Positions 7,930 to 17,590 of a stretch of 64,000 nucleotides of DNA are shown here, piece after piece. The translations under genes and the position numbers were made by a program. This DNA comes from Promicromonospora umidemergens (GTDB taxonomy: Bacteria; Actinomycetota; Actinomycetes; Actinomycetales; Cellulomonadaceae): contig NZ_JAMTCT010000028.1 of NCBI RefSeq assembly GCF_024171995.1, forward strand, positions 1 through 64,000, read 5' to 3'. A model generated the notes under the pieces. It saw nothing but the letters and a program-made list of their open reading frames with translations, did no database searches and had not been told where the DNA came from. How positions within the stretch are numbered: position 1 is the stretch's first letter; each line of letters begins with the position of its first letter.

Positions 7930-10239
7930 TCACCTGCCCGGCGAGAGCAGCACCTGGAGGCTGAGGGCGTCCATCGTCACCGAGCTCCGCGGACCCGCCT
8001 CGTCCTCGGGCACGAACGGGAAGTCCCAGGAGGAGTCCCAGACCAGCTGCCAGGGTGTTGCGCTGCCCGTGCGCTCGGGCAGCGTCACGTGCGCGTCGTC
8101 CATGCCGCCGTTCACGACCAGGAGCACGTCCGCGTCACCCGCCGTCGGGCCTGGCCGCAGCATCTGCAGCACGCGCCGGCGGGGGTCGTTCCAGGTCGCG
8201 GGCTCCATCAGCGCCCCCGTCTCGGAGAACCAGAGCAGGTCCGTGTCGGACTCGTTCGGCCGGGGCGAACCCAGGAAGAACGAGTCGGCGCGCAGCGCCG
8301 GGTGCTCCCGCCGCAGCCGCAGCAGGTACCGGGTGGTCTCCAGGAGGTCGTTGGCGGCGTCGTCCAGCGACCACCGCAGCCAGGAGATCTCGTTGTCCTG
8401 GACGTACGCGTTGTTGTTGCCGCCCTGGCTGCGGCCGAACTCGTCGCCCGCCGTGAGCATGGGGGTGCCGGCCGCGAGCAGGAGGGTGCCCAGCAGGTTG
8501 CGCTGCGACCTGCGGCGCGGCGGCACGAGCGCTTGCCAGGGTTCCGTGGTGGCGTCGTCGCCCGTCGGGGTGTGGCCCTCGATCCCGTGGTTCCACGACA
8601 GGTTGTGGTTCGACCCGTCGCGGTTGTCCTCGCCGTTGGCCTCGTTGTGCTTGTGGTCGTAGGCCACGAGGTCCGCGAGCGTGAAGCCGTCGTGCGCCGT
8701 CACGTAGTTCACCGAGGCCACCGGGCCGCGAACCAGCGGAGGGTCGCTCGGCCCGAACAGGTCGGCGCTCCCCGCGAGCCGCGTGGCGAGGTCCCGCAGG
8801 CCGAGCATCTCCTGGCCGCGAACGCCCTGCTTGGGCGCCTCCAGCCAGAAGCCGCGTGCGGCGTCGCGGAACCCGTCGTTCCACTCCGCCATGGGCGGCG
8901 GGAACGAACCCGTCTGCCAGCCGCCCGGCCCCACGTCCCAGGGCTCCGCGACGAGCTTGAGGCCGGACAGCACGGGATCGGTCTGCAGGGCCACCAGGAA
9001 CGGGTGGTCCGGGTCGAACCCGACGTTGCCGCGGCCCAGGGTCACCGCGAGGTCGAACCGGTACCCGTCCACGCCGACCGTCTCGGCCCAGTACCGCAGC
9101 GAGTCCAGGGCCATCTGGATCACGCGCGGGCGTCGGAAGTCCAGCGAGTTGCCGGTGCCCGTGACGTCCGCGAGGGCGGCGGGCGAGGCGCCGTCGTGCA
9201 GGTAGTAGACCGGGTTGTCGAGGCCGCGCCAGGCCACGTGCAGCCCGTCGTCGCCGCCCTCGCAGGTGTGGTTGTAGACCACGTCCAGCAGCACCTCGAT
9301 ACCCGCCTCGTGCAGCAGGTGCACCATGCCGCGCACCTCGTCGAGCACCGCCTCGGCGCCCTGCTCCTGTGCGGCCCGGGTCGCGTACGCGGCGTTGGGC
9401 GCGAAGAACCCGAGGGTGTTGTAGCCCCAGTAGTTCGGCAGGTCGGTCGCGGCGAGGTGCGACTCGGCGACGCTCTTGTGGATCGGCAGCAGCTCGAGCG
9501 TGGTCACGCCGAGGCTCAGCAGGTGCTCGACGACGGCGGGGTGCGCCAACCCGGCGTAGGTGCCGCGCAGCTCCGCCGGGATGTCCTCGCGGAGCATCGT
9601 CAGCCCGCGCACGTGCGCCTCGTAGATGACGGTCTCGGCCCACGGCACGCGCGGCCGGGACAGAGGAGCGGGCGGCGGCAGCGGCGCGACGACGACGGAG
9701 TGCGGCACGTAGGCCAGCGAGTCGGTCTCGTCCGCCGCCCCGTAGGGATCGCCGAGCCACCAGCCCGGCTCCCGCTCGGTGGACACCGAGCCGACCACCT
9801 CAGGGCCGTAGCGCAGCCGGCCGGCGAAACCGCGGGCGTACGGGTCGATCAGCAGCTTGGCGGGGTTGTGCCGCAGCCCCGCGCGGGGGTCCCACGGTCC
9901 GTACACGCGAAACCCGTAGCGTTGACCAGGGGCGACGTCCGGGACGTGCGTGTGCCAGACGCCGTACACCGGCCCCACCATCTCGACCCGCCGCTCGGTG
10001 TACCGGTTCGGGTCGTGCTCGTCCAGGGACTGGTCGGTGACGTCGATGAGGCAGAGATCGACGGCGGTCGCGTGGGACGCCAGGACAGCGGCGTCGATCC
10101 CGCCGTCGGGCGTGACGTAGACCCCGAGAGGCGGGACATGGCTACGCCGCGCCGATGGGCGGATGAGCGGCCGGACTACGGGCCGCGGCGCCGGGTCGCC
10201 CGGCGCCCGCTGCGGTTCTGCTCGTCGTGACTGCACCAT
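7930..10239 (-). CDS. glgX: glycogen debranching enzyme
   Basis: Isoamylase-type GH13 enzyme that removes alpha-1,6 branches from (phosphorylase-trimmed) glycogen. The roughly 769-residue protein has an N-terminal CBM48-like region (GVWHTHVPDVAPGQRYGFRV), then the GH13 barrel: DVVYNHTCEGG, nucleophile Asp in VDGYRFDLA, acid/base Glu in LVAEPWDVG and the third acid in VTAHDGFTL. A C-terminal beta domain closes the protein, and the insert NHNLSWNHGIEG is typical of GlgX/TreX. ATG 10239 is preferred over TTG 10275, which would add a 12-residue tail; neither has a strong ribosome site. It is divergent from the lipoprotein gene at 10464. Confidence 0.93.
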   Translation of the reverse strand: MVQSRRAEPQRAPGDPAPRPVVRPLIRPSARRSHVPPLGVYVTPDGGIDAAVLASHATAVDLCLIDVTDQSLDEHDPNRYTERRVEMVGPVYGVWHTHVPDVAPGQRYGFRVYGPWDPRAGLRHNPAKLLIDPYARGFAGRLRYGPEVVGSVSTEREPGWWLGDPYGAADETDSLAYVPHSVVVAPLPPPAPLSRPRVPWAETVIYEAHVRGLTMLREDIPAELRGTYAGLAHPAVVEHLLSLGVTTLELLPIHKSVAESHLAATDLPNYWGYNTLGFFAPNAAYATRAAQEQGAEAVLDEVRGMVHLLHEAGIEVLLDVVYNHTCEGGDDGLHVAWRGLDNPVYYLHDGASPAALADVTGTGNSLDFRRPRVIQMALDSLRYWAETVGVDGYRFDLAVTLGRGNVGFDPDHPFLVALQTDPVLSGLKLVAEPWDVGPGGWQTGSFPPPMAEWNDGFRDAARGFWLEAPKQGVRGQEMLGLRDLATRLAGSADLFGPSDPPLVRGPVASVNYVTAHDGFTLADLVAYDHKHNEANGEDNRDGSNHNLSWNHGIEGHTPTGDDATTEPWQALVPPRRRSQRNLLGTLLLAAGTPMLTAGDEFGRSQGGNNNAYVQDNEISWLRWSLDDAANDLLETTRYLLRLRREHPALRADSFFLGSPRPNESDTDLLWFSETGALMEPATWNDPRRRVLQMLRPGPTAGDADVLLVVNGGMDDAHVTLPERTGSATPWQLVWDSSWDFPFVPEDEAGPRSSVTMDALSLQVLLSPGR

Positions 10240-10463
10240 GTGCCCAATCGTTGCAGGGGACGACTGTCGGCCCAAAGAGTACAGGCCGGTGCCGGCGAGC
10301 CGTGGTTGGATCGGCCGACGGCGAGGCCGGCGCTGGGTGTTCCGGGCTTTCGTGGTTGGGGCGGTGTCGACCGGCTAGCGTGGCCTGCGGTATTCCGTTT
10401 TGCTGGGTTTTTGTGCGTGGTCGACTCGTTTTCGGCCCAATTGATGCTGAGGAGTCGGTTCTG

Positions 10464-11084
10464 GTGACCCGCATGACGACGCGCCTGGGTGGCGTGGTGG
10501 CTGTCGCTGTCTTTTGTTTGAGCCTGGCGGCGTGCCAGTCCGAGGACGAACCGTCCGGGCTGCCGCACGTGACCGATCCGCCGCCGAGTCCGACGGCGTC
10601 GCCGAGCCCGAGCCCGAGCGTCGCGCCGTCGGAGGCTGCTATCGCTGAGCGGGCGGCCGCGGCGGAGAAGCGGTACCGGGAGTATCGGGAGATCACAAAC
10701 CGGCACCGCATCGAGGGCACTCGCGCCTTTCATGAGCTGTTCGACGAGAGAGGGCTTCTCGGTGAGCCGGGTGTGTGGGACGCAGTGGAGGCGGACGACG
10801 ATTTCTGGGCCGACCAGGGCCTCAAGCAGATCGGGCAGACCCGGATCGCGTCCGTCAAGGTAACTGGCTATGACGGCGACCCGCTGGCTGACGGCATCGG
10901 TGGCCACCGCGTGAAGTTCGCCGTCTGCCTTGACAACAGCGAGGTCGACATCGTTCGGGAGGACGGCACGTCGGCTGTGAAGAAGGGCCAGCCCAGACGG
11001 ACCATCGTGAAGGTGGTCATGCAGGGCCAGGAGGACGGCCGGTGGACCGCCAACGAGTTCAAGACCACGGACAAGGAGTGCTGA
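10464..11084 (+). CDS. lipoprotein of unknown function
   Basis: This is a 206-residue protein with a lipoprotein signal: basic N-terminus, hydrophobic stretch and lipobox L-A-A-C24. A Ser/Pro linker (about 36-55), a charged helix (AAIAERAAAAEKRYREYREI) and a globular domain with several beta strands follow. The fold is not recognised. GTG 10464 is preferred because TGAGGAG lies 9 bases upstream and it places the signal peptide at the start. It is the first gene of a five-gene run that continues with a secreted protein two bases after its stop. Confidence 0.75.
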   Translation: MTRMTTRLGGVVAVAVFCLSLAACQSEDEPSGLPHVTDPPPSPTASPSPSPSVAPSEAAIAERAAAAEKRYREYREITNRHRIEGTRAFHELFDERGLLGEPGVWDAVEADDDFWADQGLKQIGQTRIASVKVTGYDGDPLADGIGGHRVKFAVCLDNSEVDIVREDGTSAVKKGQPRRTIVKVVMQGQEDGRWTANEFKTTDKEC

Positions 11085-11085
11085 T

Positions 11086-12045
11086 ATGCGCGCACTTGCA
11101 TCCCTCGCAGTCACGGTCCTGATCGCTCTGGCTCTCGCACCGGCCGCTGCGGCAGTTCCGGCCGAAGCATTCCGTTCCGCGCCCGTGGCGATGGACGATT
11201 GTTCGGGCAGCGGCGTACATGCGGGCACGGATAACAGCCTAGGAATCGTGGCCGAGGACTGCGGCGGCACCGAGACCACCCCGGCGAGTTCTGGCTCGTC
11301 GGGGGACGGGAAGAAGATCGACTGTCCCAAGGTGAACGGCAAGACGACGTGCAAGTTCGCGAGCGGCACGTGGAGTGGTGCCTGCTTCGCCGGTGTCATC
11401 GACACCGAACCGGACTCGGGTCATCCAGCCTGGAAGGGGCACGACGACGGAGTGATCGTGCTCTGCAGGTCTCTCGCATGCGCCGAGCGCCTGGACCAGA
11501 ACGACGAGGCGCACTGCTTCCCTGGTGAGGAGACGGCGTACTGGGCTCCGGTGCCGCCCGGTACGGATGTTGACTTCGAGGCTCTGGCCCAACGTGCGGT
11601 GGAGAGTATGGGGATCGAGCCCATCACGATCGGTATCGTCCCTGAGGACAAGCCGGACCGGGTCGGCATCGTGGGCATGCCGGTGTGGATGTGGGTCCAG
11701 GAACCCGGCCCGACCACCTATGGCCCCGGCGATGGCGAGGCAACCGCGGGGGACGTGACGGTTACGGCGACCGCGCGGGTGGTCCGCATCGTGTACGACA
11801 TGGGTGACGGGACGACCGTCACGTGCAACAGCCCGGGCACCCCGTACGAGGACCGGTACGGCATCACCGAATCGCCCGACTGTGGCCACCAGTACACCAA
11901 GCAGGGGGACCCGTACACGGTGACTGCGACGTCGTACTGGGTCGCTGACTGGCAGGGCCCGGGAGATATCGGCGGCACGATCGAGCTGGAGCGCACCACC
12001 GAGACTCAGGTCGTCGTGGGCGAGGCGCAGGTCATCACGCAGTAG
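11086..12045 (+). CDS. secreted protein with PKD-like C-terminus
   Basis: This 319-residue protein has a classical signal peptide (MRALASLAVTVLIALALAPA, cleavage near residue 24-25). The mature part is acidic and contains eight or more cysteines, suggesting extracellular disulfides. Residues about 215-305 (VVRIVYDMGDGTTVTC ... YTVTATSYW) look like a PKD-type beta-sandwich as found in actinobacterial exported proteins. AAGGAG at 11074-11079, inside the end of the previous gene, drives its ATG, so the two are coupled. No enzyme motif is seen. Confidence 0.75.
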   Translation: MRALASLAVTVLIALALAPAAAAVPAEAFRSAPVAMDDCSGSGVHAGTDNSLGIVAEDCGGTETTPASSGSSGDGKKIDCPKVNGKTTCKFASGTWSGACFAGVIDTEPDSGHPAWKGHDDGVIVLCRSLACAERLDQNDEAHCFPGEETAYWAPVPPGTDVDFEALAQRAVESMGIEPITIGIVPEDKPDRVGIVGMPVWMWVQEPGPTTYGPGDGEATAGDVTVTATARVVRIVYDMGDGTTVTCNSPGTPYEDRYGITESPDCGHQYTKQGDPYTVTATSYWVADWQGPGDIGGTIELERTTETQVVVGEAQVITQ

Positions 12046-12105
12046 GCCGCGGACGGCGCCGGACTGGCGCGACGCTCCAAGACATTGCTGGAGAGGATCA
12101 CGGGG

Positions 12106-12432
12106 ATGAAGTTCAGTGTGCAGCCGGCGTCGGCTGCTGGAGTGGTGCGACAGGCGGGGGATCGGGTCGAGGATCTGTCGGATGTGGCGCGTGAGGCGCG
12201 GGGTGTCGATGCCGGTGATGCTGGGTCGTTCTTGGTGGGTGGCGCGGTGAGTGTGTTCTTCGAGGAGCGTGCCGAGGTGGTCGAGAAGCTGCGGAACCGG
12301 GCGGAGACCGCGGTCAGGGTGGCGGCTGAGGTGATCGAGGTCTACGAGGCGGGTGATCGGGAGATGGCTGCGCAGACCGAGGGGCTCGCGCGGCGTGGGG
12401 ATGCGCTGGGTGGGGGTGGTCGCGCGTGGTGA
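12106..12432 (+). CDS. small WXG100-like helical protein (DUF6507-like)
   Basis: The predicted protein has 108 residues and consists almost wholly of two long helices joined by a Gly-rich turn (DAGDAGSFLVGG), the shape and size of WXG100/ESX proteins, though the W-x-G motif itself is absent. It opens with FSVQPASAAGVVRQAG, like actinobacterial DUF6507 proteins that sit beside type VII secretion substrates. ATG 12106 follows GAGAGGA and is preferred to the earlier TTG at 12085. The stop overlaps the start of the following large helical protein (GTGA), so both should be made in equal amounts and may form a pair. Confidence 0.65.
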   Translation: MKFSVQPASAAGVVRQAGDRVEDLSDVAREARGVDAGDAGSFLVGGAVSVFFEERAEVVEKLRNRAETAVRVAAEVIEVYEAGDREMAAQTEGLARRGDALGGGGRAW

Positions 12433-14759
12433 CGTTCGCGGACCTGCAGGACTCGAGTGGGCTGATCGATATGGGCCGGTTCCCGTTCCGGTCGTACTCG
12501 CTGGGGATCGAGTGGGTGGCCCGGCAGGCGGTGCTGGCGCGGCAGCTGGGTGCCAAGACGTCGGACGTGACGCAGGCCGTGGATGGGATCTGGCGGTCCA
12601 TGGGTGAGTACTACGCCGCTCCTGAGGCACCTGACCTGCAAGCGAAGATGGCGGTCGTCAAGACCGGTGGTCAGGACGAGCACGAGGCGTTCTTCGCCGG
12701 GGCTGACCAGATGGAGGCCTGGGTGGAGGAGGTCTCGGCGTGCAAGCCCCGGCTGGAGACCGCGGAGCGGGAAGCCGAGAGTCTGCGGCGGTCGGTGGCG
12801 ATGCGGGGTGAGTCGTGGGCGGTGACGCGGCTGGCGGCGGCGCAGGACCCTGAGGCGAGGCAGCTGGTGGAGTACCACGAGGAGCTGCTGGCGTTGGCGC
12901 GTGCGGTGATGGAGCAGCTGCAGGCGGCTGACGAGGAACTGGCGCGCAAGCTGCACGGGCAGGGCCAGGGCCCGGGTGCTGGCGGGTTCGGGTCGTTCGG
13001 CGCTGTCGGGCAGGGCTTTAGTTCGCTGCCGGGCTCGCAGGGCTTCGTCCCGGACGAGAAGTGGCTCCGGACCGCGTCGCCGGATGAGGTCCTGGCGTGG
13101 TGGAACGGGCTGCCGGACTGGCAGCGGGAGCTGATGGCTGACGCGATCGACGAGTCGGACCTGCCGCCGGTGGTGCGGCGGCGGCTGGTCACTGACGCGT
13201 TGATCGACGCGGGGGCGATGGACGCGGATGGGTCTGACGGGCAGGCGTTGGTGCTGGCGACGGAGCTGTTCGGTGGGGCAAAGATCATGCCGGCTGCGGT
13301 GGCCAGTGCCGGCGGGGCCGCGGTCGCTGGTGCGATAAGCACCATCGGTGCCAGTGCGTACGACGATCGTGACGATGAGGTCTACGGCGCGGCCGCATTG
13401 GCGGCGTTGGTCGCTGTGCGTGCGGGCGTGGTGCGCGCCAGTCACGTCTGGGACAGCAGAGGACAGGCCGGGCAGGCCAAGGCGGAGAAGTTCGCTCAGG
13501 ACATGATGGTCGGGATCAACGCCAGGCGCGACGGTGCGCCGGTCGGGTTCCTGTTCACCGGTCCGGAGCTGATGGGGCGGGAGTTCACCGTCGCTATGGC
13601 CGACGAGCTGGACCAGTGGGAACGCGGTACCGGGGTGGTGCCGCGCCAGCCGGGCGTGACCTATCTGGCGGACCTGGGAGGCCCCGAGATGGAGGACGGG
13701 CTCTGGTATGACGAGAGCACCCTGGTCCTGACCACGCTGGCCGAGTATCCCGATGCGGCACTGGACTGGCTCACCGCGGCTGAAGCAGACCCGCTGACCG
13801 GTGAAACGTTGGGAGGCGAGCGGGTGGCGCACTACTTCAGCGAGACCGGCACACGCCGGCAGGGACGGTTTGAGACCGTGGCCGACCTGTGGTCCAGCGC
13901 CCAGCACGCAGACGGCTCACTGCTCGAGGGCGGTAGCGACGCCGAAACTCAGATGGCGGTGGCGGAACTCTCCACCGAGGTGTTCAAGCAGCTCGCGAAT
14001 AATGAGGGGCTGGTTCCGGAGCGGCTTACCCCAGCGGCGGCTGAGCATCTGGCCGAGGCCATGCTGCAGCAGCTCCCGCATTTCGCGGTCAACGGTGTGA
14101 TCGGAGACCCGTCCGGTGATCCTCCTTTCGCAGACGTGAAGCTGGTGGGTGGTGACGGGCCGGTGCCAGTTATGAACGCGACGCAGTGGGAGTTGGCTCG
14201 CGCGTTGGGGCCGGTCCTGGCGCAGGAGTCGGGGATGGAGGTCGCCAACCGGGCGTCGGAGGAGTTCCGTGTGGATGTGTTGGCGTCGTTCGGGTCCACG
14301 AGCGAGCTGGAATCGGGTGAGAAAGCGAACCTGATGTTCCAGGTCGACGGCGCACTGGAAGGTGCCCGGCTGGTGGCCGTGAGCGAAGCAGCGCTCCGTG
14401 CGGACGATAAGACCGAGACGGCGGCCGAGCTGGGCACGACGGCCGTCGGAGCCGTCGCGAAAAAGTGGGTTCCGGAATCCGTCGTGGACTGGTCGATGGA
14501 GAAGGCCAACGCGCTCATGGAAGAGCACCTGGCCGCCACCAGGGTCGAAGAGATCAAGGAAGCCGAGCAGGAGCGTTTTACGGCCATGGCGGACCAGTTG
14601 GCCGACAAGTCCGCTGACGCCTACGACGCCTACATCAGTGAGTTTGGCCAGCAGTCAATAAGCGCGGCCGAGTTCGCCACACACAAGCAGACCGCGTTCG
14701 ACAACGCGTACGGGGCCTGGATCAACCGGGCCGAAGAGGAAAGCGACGCCGGCACATGA
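12429..14759 (+). CDS. large WXG100-like / DUF6571-like actinobacterial protein
   Basis: This 776-residue protein has no signal peptide. The N-terminal ~180 residues are long helices (coiled-coil-like, DLQAKMAVV ... EELARKLHG) and resemble a fused WXG100-type domain. A Gly-rich hinge (GQGQGPGAGG, near 180) follows, then the segment EVLAWWNGLPDWQRELM, the AWW-sLP motif common in actinobacterial polymorphic-toxin and DUF6571 proteins. The remaining 500 residues are helical with an Ala/Gly-rich stretch (about 280-310). No toxin domain is recognisable at the C-terminus. GTG 12426 is an alternative start. It overlaps the previous and next genes by four bases each. Confidence 0.65.
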   Translation: MTFADLQDSSGLIDMGRFPFRSYSLGIEWVARQAVLARQLGAKTSDVTQAVDGIWRSMGEYYAAPEAPDLQAKMAVVKTGGQDEHEAFFAGADQMEAWVEEVSACKPRLETAEREAESLRRSVAMRGESWAVTRLAAAQDPEARQLVEYHEELLALARAVMEQLQAADEELARKLHGQGQGPGAGGFGSFGAVGQGFSSLPGSQGFVPDEKWLRTASPDEVLAWWNGLPDWQRELMADAIDESDLPPVVRRRLVTDALIDAGAMDADGSDGQALVLATELFGGAKIMPAAVASAGGAAVAGAISTIGASAYDDRDDEVYGAAALAALVAVRAGVVRASHVWDSRGQAGQAKAEKFAQDMMVGINARRDGAPVGFLFTGPELMGREFTVAMADELDQWERGTGVVPRQPGVTYLADLGGPEMEDGLWYDESTLVLTTLAEYPDAALDWLTAAEADPLTGETLGGERVAHYFSETGTRRQGRFETVADLWSSAQHADGSLLEGGSDAETQMAVAELSTEVFKQLANNEGLVPERLTPAAAEHLAEAMLQQLPHFAVNGVIGDPSGDPPFADVKLVGGDGPVPVMNATQWELARALGPVLAQESGMEVANRASEEFRVDVLASFGSTSELESGEKANLMFQVDGALEGARLVAVSEAALRADDKTETAAELGTTAVGAVAKKWVPESVVDWSMEKANALMEEHLAATRVEEIKEAEQERFTAMADQLADKSADAYDAYISEFGQQSISAAEFATHKQTAFDNAYGAWINRAEEESDAGT

Positions 14760-15445
14760 ACACCATCCGAACCCTGACCACCGCCGCCGTAGCAGGCGTC
14801 ATCGCTGTTCTTCTTGCCGGGTGTGGGCCTGCCGCTGTGCCGGTACATGCCGAGGTCGAGTGGGACGGTGAGAACACGGGTGAGTTCGAGGACGACCCGC
14901 GCGTGCAGGTCGTTCGGGAGTACGTCGTGCAGAAGCATGCCGCGGACAACGCCTTTAACTACTCTGACCCCGCCCTGACCGAGATCGCAACGAACGCAAC
15001 AATCTTCGGCATGGCTACATCCACCGCGTCCTCCATCCGCCAGTCCCCGCTTGACAGCGCAACCATGTGGGAGGGACCGCCGTCGTTCACGGTGACCGAC
15101 GTCGTGAAGCGCAAGCGCCAGGAGCTCTTTTCCGACGTGCACGTGTGCCAGAGGACGGCTCCTCGTTGGACTCTCGCGGTGAGTGACACTTTCGAGAAGG
15201 GGGAGATCCGTGAGGTGGACGGTGCGTATCGGATCGAGCAAGAACACTTCGTCGAGCACCAGTACAAGGTGTGGAAGTCGCCTGACGGGTGGCGTGTTGA
15301 CGGTGGTGGGGAATCAACTCAGGAGTGCGAGCCGACCGACGAGTTCGCGGTGGGCACGTACACGACCCCGCCGGACATCGACCTCCTGCACGAGGCAACC
15401 CCGGACATGGTGCGCGGCCCGGACGGCAAGCGCGTGGACGACTAG
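14756..15445 (+). CDS. lipoprotein of unknown function
   Basis: This is a 229-residue protein with a lipoprotein signal and lipobox L-A-G-C23 (MNTIRTLTTAAVAGVIAVLL). The mature part is acidic, with paired cysteines (VCQRTA, ECEP), and reads like an actinobacterial DUF/NTF2-like lipoprotein. I cannot name the family. ATG overlaps the stop of the large helical protein (ATGA), so it belongs to the same transcript. Together with 10464-11084 it brackets the module with two surface lipoproteins. Confidence 0.75.
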   Translation: MNTIRTLTTAAVAGVIAVLLAGCGPAAVPVHAEVEWDGENTGEFEDDPRVQVVREYVVQKHAADNAFNYSDPALTEIATNATIFGMATSTASSIRQSPLDSATMWEGPPSFTVTDVVKRKRQELFSDVHVCQRTAPRWTLAVSDTFEKGEIREVDGAYRIEQEHFVEHQYKVWKSPDGWRVDGGGESTQECEPTDEFAVGTYTTPPDIDLLHEATPDMVRGPDGKRVDD

Positions 15446-15729
15446 TTCAGTAGTTCCCGGCCGTCACTCGCAGCGGCAAGGCTACTCGGCCCGCTTGGCG
15501 GGGCTTCTGGTCACATAGCACCCGACGTGGCTCACTTCTGGTGCCCGCAGATACCGGGAAGCCCATCCTCCCAGTCGGTGACGGCATCCCGGAGGACGAC
15601 GACGCCTGATACTTCTTCGGCGGGCGGTGATCGGCCCGGACGGAAAGTGTGTGAACGACTAGCCTCCGACACCTGCCCACGCAGTAGACGGGATCCGTCC
15701 CACCCCGCCCGCCGTCGTACCGTTACCCC
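15446..15729. other. intergenic region upstream of etfB
   Basis: This 284-base stretch lies between the last lipoprotein gene and etfB. I find no convincing open frame, RNA gene or long inverted repeat in it. It must hold the end of the five-gene module and the etf promoter, but no clear -35/-10 pair can be assigned. Confidence 0.4.
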
Positions 15730-16557
15730 ATGCGCATAGTCGTCACCGCCAAGTACGTCCCGGACATCAACACCGAGCGTGGTTTCCAGGACTGTCGGGT
15801 AGTGCGCAACGCCGGTGAAGGCACCCTCAACGAGCTGGACGAGAACGCCATCGAGGCCGCCCTGCGGCTCGTCGAGGCCGAGCGCGAGTCCGGCGGCGTC
15901 GGCCCCGACGACGGCGAGGTCATCGTGGTCACCATGGCCGGGACCGACGGCGACGTGGCGCTCCGCAAAGCCTTCCAGCTCGGCGTCGACCGCGGCATCC
16001 GCGTGTCCGACGACGCCCTGGCCGGCTCCGACTACTTCGGCACCGCCGCGGTGCTGGCCGCCGCCGTCCGTAAGCTCGGCAGCGAGGAGCCGGTAGACCT
16101 CGTGGTGACCGGCATGGCCGCCCTCGACGGACTGGGCTCCGTGGTGCCGACCCTGCTCGGCGCCGAGCTCGGCCTGCCCACGCTGAACCTCGCGAAGAAG
16201 GTCGAGCTGGCTCCCGCGGGGAGCCCGGCGCGCATGCTCACGATCACCCGCGAGATCGACGACGTCACCGAGCACCTGTCCGCCCCGCTGCCCGCCGTGC
16301 TGTCCGTGACGGACGCCGCCAACCAGCCGCGCTTTCCCGGCTTCAAGCTCATCATGGCGGCCCGCACCAAGGAGATCGAGGTGTGGTCCTCGGCAGACCT
16401 CGGGCTCGACAGCGCCGTGGCCGGTGCCGCCGGTGCCCGTACCGAGACGCTGTCCGCGGCCCCGCGCCCGGAGCGCGCCGAGCCCGAGATCGTCACCGAC
16501 AAGGGCGAGGGCGGCGTGGCGCTCGCCGACTTCCTCATCCGCAACGACCTGGTCTGA
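15730..16557 (+). CDS. etfB: electron transfer flavoprotein beta subunit
   Basis: Beta subunit of the heterodimeric ETF that carries electrons from acyl-CoA and other flavin dehydrogenases. The 275-residue protein starts MRIVVTAKYVPDIN and has the ELDENAIEAALRL helix. It also carries the AMP/nucleotide-binding region (GSDYFGTAAVLAAAV; VVTGMAALDGLGSVVPTLLGAELGLP) and ends with the strand motif IEVWSSADLGL. It is 55 bases upstream of etfA and in the order usual for actinobacteria, where cysteine desulfurase and mnmA follow nearby as they do here. Confidence 0.93.
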   Translation: MRIVVTAKYVPDINTERGFQDCRVVRNAGEGTLNELDENAIEAALRLVEAERESGGVGPDDGEVIVVTMAGTDGDVALRKAFQLGVDRGIRVSDDALAGSDYFGTAAVLAAAVRKLGSEEPVDLVVTGMAALDGLGSVVPTLLGAELGLPTLNLAKKVELAPAGSPARMLTITREIDDVTEHLSAPLPAVLSVTDAANQPRFPGFKLIMAARTKEIEVWSSADLGLDSAVAGAAGARTETLSAAPRPERAEPEIVTDKGEGGVALADFLIRNDLV

Positions 16558-16612
16558 TGTGGGCGCGGAACCGCAGCATCAGACCACGCAAGCTCAGTCC
16601 GAGAGGCACGTG

Positions 16613-17590
16613 ATGACCAACCGCACAGTCCTGGTCCTGCTCGACCCCGCAACCGAGGTCCGCACCAGCGTGCTCGAGCTGCTCACCATCGCACGCGGCC
16701 TCGGCCGGGTCGAGGCGGTAGCCCTGGAGGCACCCACCGTCGAGGTGCTCGCGCAGCTCGGCGCCTACGGCATCGAGACCGTGCACCAGGCCGAGCTCGC
16801 TCGCGACGGAGCCTGCGTGAGTGGCGACGAGCGGCACCTGCCCGCCGTCGTGGCGGCCACCCTGGCCGCCGCCGTGCGCCTGACGGACGCCGACGTGGTG
16901 CTGCTGCCCACGTCGTTCGCCGCCAAGGAGACCGCGGCGCTCGCGGCCCACGAGCTCGGCGCCGGGCTCGTCATCGACGCCGCCGCCGTGCGCGAGGTCG
17001 ACGGCCGGATCGTGGCGGGCAAGCGAGTCTTCGCCGGGGCGTGGGACACCGAGTGCGCGGTGACCACCGACGTCGCGGTGGTGACCGTCCGGGCCAACTC
17101 GGCGGTCGCGCAGCCCGCCGAGGCCGCCGTCGAGCCCGTGACAGAGGGCTTCGCGGTCGAGGTGGCGCCGTCCCCGGTGACGCTGCTGTCGCGCGAGGTC
17201 AAGGCCGACACGAGTGGCCGCCCGCCCCTGGACCAGGCAGCGGTGGTCGTGGCCGGCGGTCGCGGCACCGACGGCGACTTCGGACCCGTCGAAGACCTCG
17301 CGGACGCCCTCGGCGCGGCCGTCGGCGCGTCCCGCGACGCGGCGTTCGAGGGCTGGTGGGACGCCTACGTTGGACAGACCGGCGTCACCGTGGCCCCGCG
17401 CGTCTACATCGGCGCGGGCATCTCGGGCGCGCCGCACCACCGCGGCGGCATGCAGGCCTCCCAGGTGATCGTCGCCGTGAACAGCGACCCGGAGGCGCCG
17501 ATCTTCGAGATCTGCGACTTCGCCGTCGTGGGGCAGCTCGCCGACGTGCTCCCGCAGGCCGCGGCGGAGATCCGCAAGCGCAGGAGCTGA
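16613..17590 (+). CDS. etfA: electron transfer flavoprotein alpha subunit
   Basis: Alpha subunit of ETF; binds FAD and partners with EtfB. The protein has 325 residues. The C-terminal FAD domain is clear: VVVAGGRGTDGDFG, GASRDAAFEGW, VYIGAGISGAPHHRGGMQ, then VIVAVNSDPEAPIFEICDF. ATG 16613 has GAGAGG six bases upstream; the reading frame is open further upstream but without homology. It is followed by about 120 bases before the MoeZ-like gene. Confidence 0.93.
   Translation: MTNRTVLVLLDPATEVRTSVLELLTIARGLGRVEAVALEAPTVEVLAQLGAYGIETVHQAELARDGACVSGDERHLPAVVAATLAAAVRLTDADVVLLPTSFAAKETAALAAHELGAGLVIDAAAVREVDGRIVAGKRVFAGAWDTECAVTTDVAVVTVRANSAVAQPAEAAVEPVTEGFAVEVAPSPVTLLSREVKADTSGRPPLDQAAVVVAGGRGTDGDFGPVEDLADALGAAVGASRDAAFEGWWDAYVGQTGVTVAPRVYIGAGISGAPHHRGGMQASQVIVAVNSDPEAPIFEICDFAVVGQLADVLPQAAAEIRKRRS

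Noticed and set aside
7399-10230. 943-codon plus-strand frame
   Set aside because: It lies opposite glgX and the flavin oxidoreductase, whose catalytic motifs are intact; the translated sequence is Arg/Val/Gly-rich with no family resemblance.
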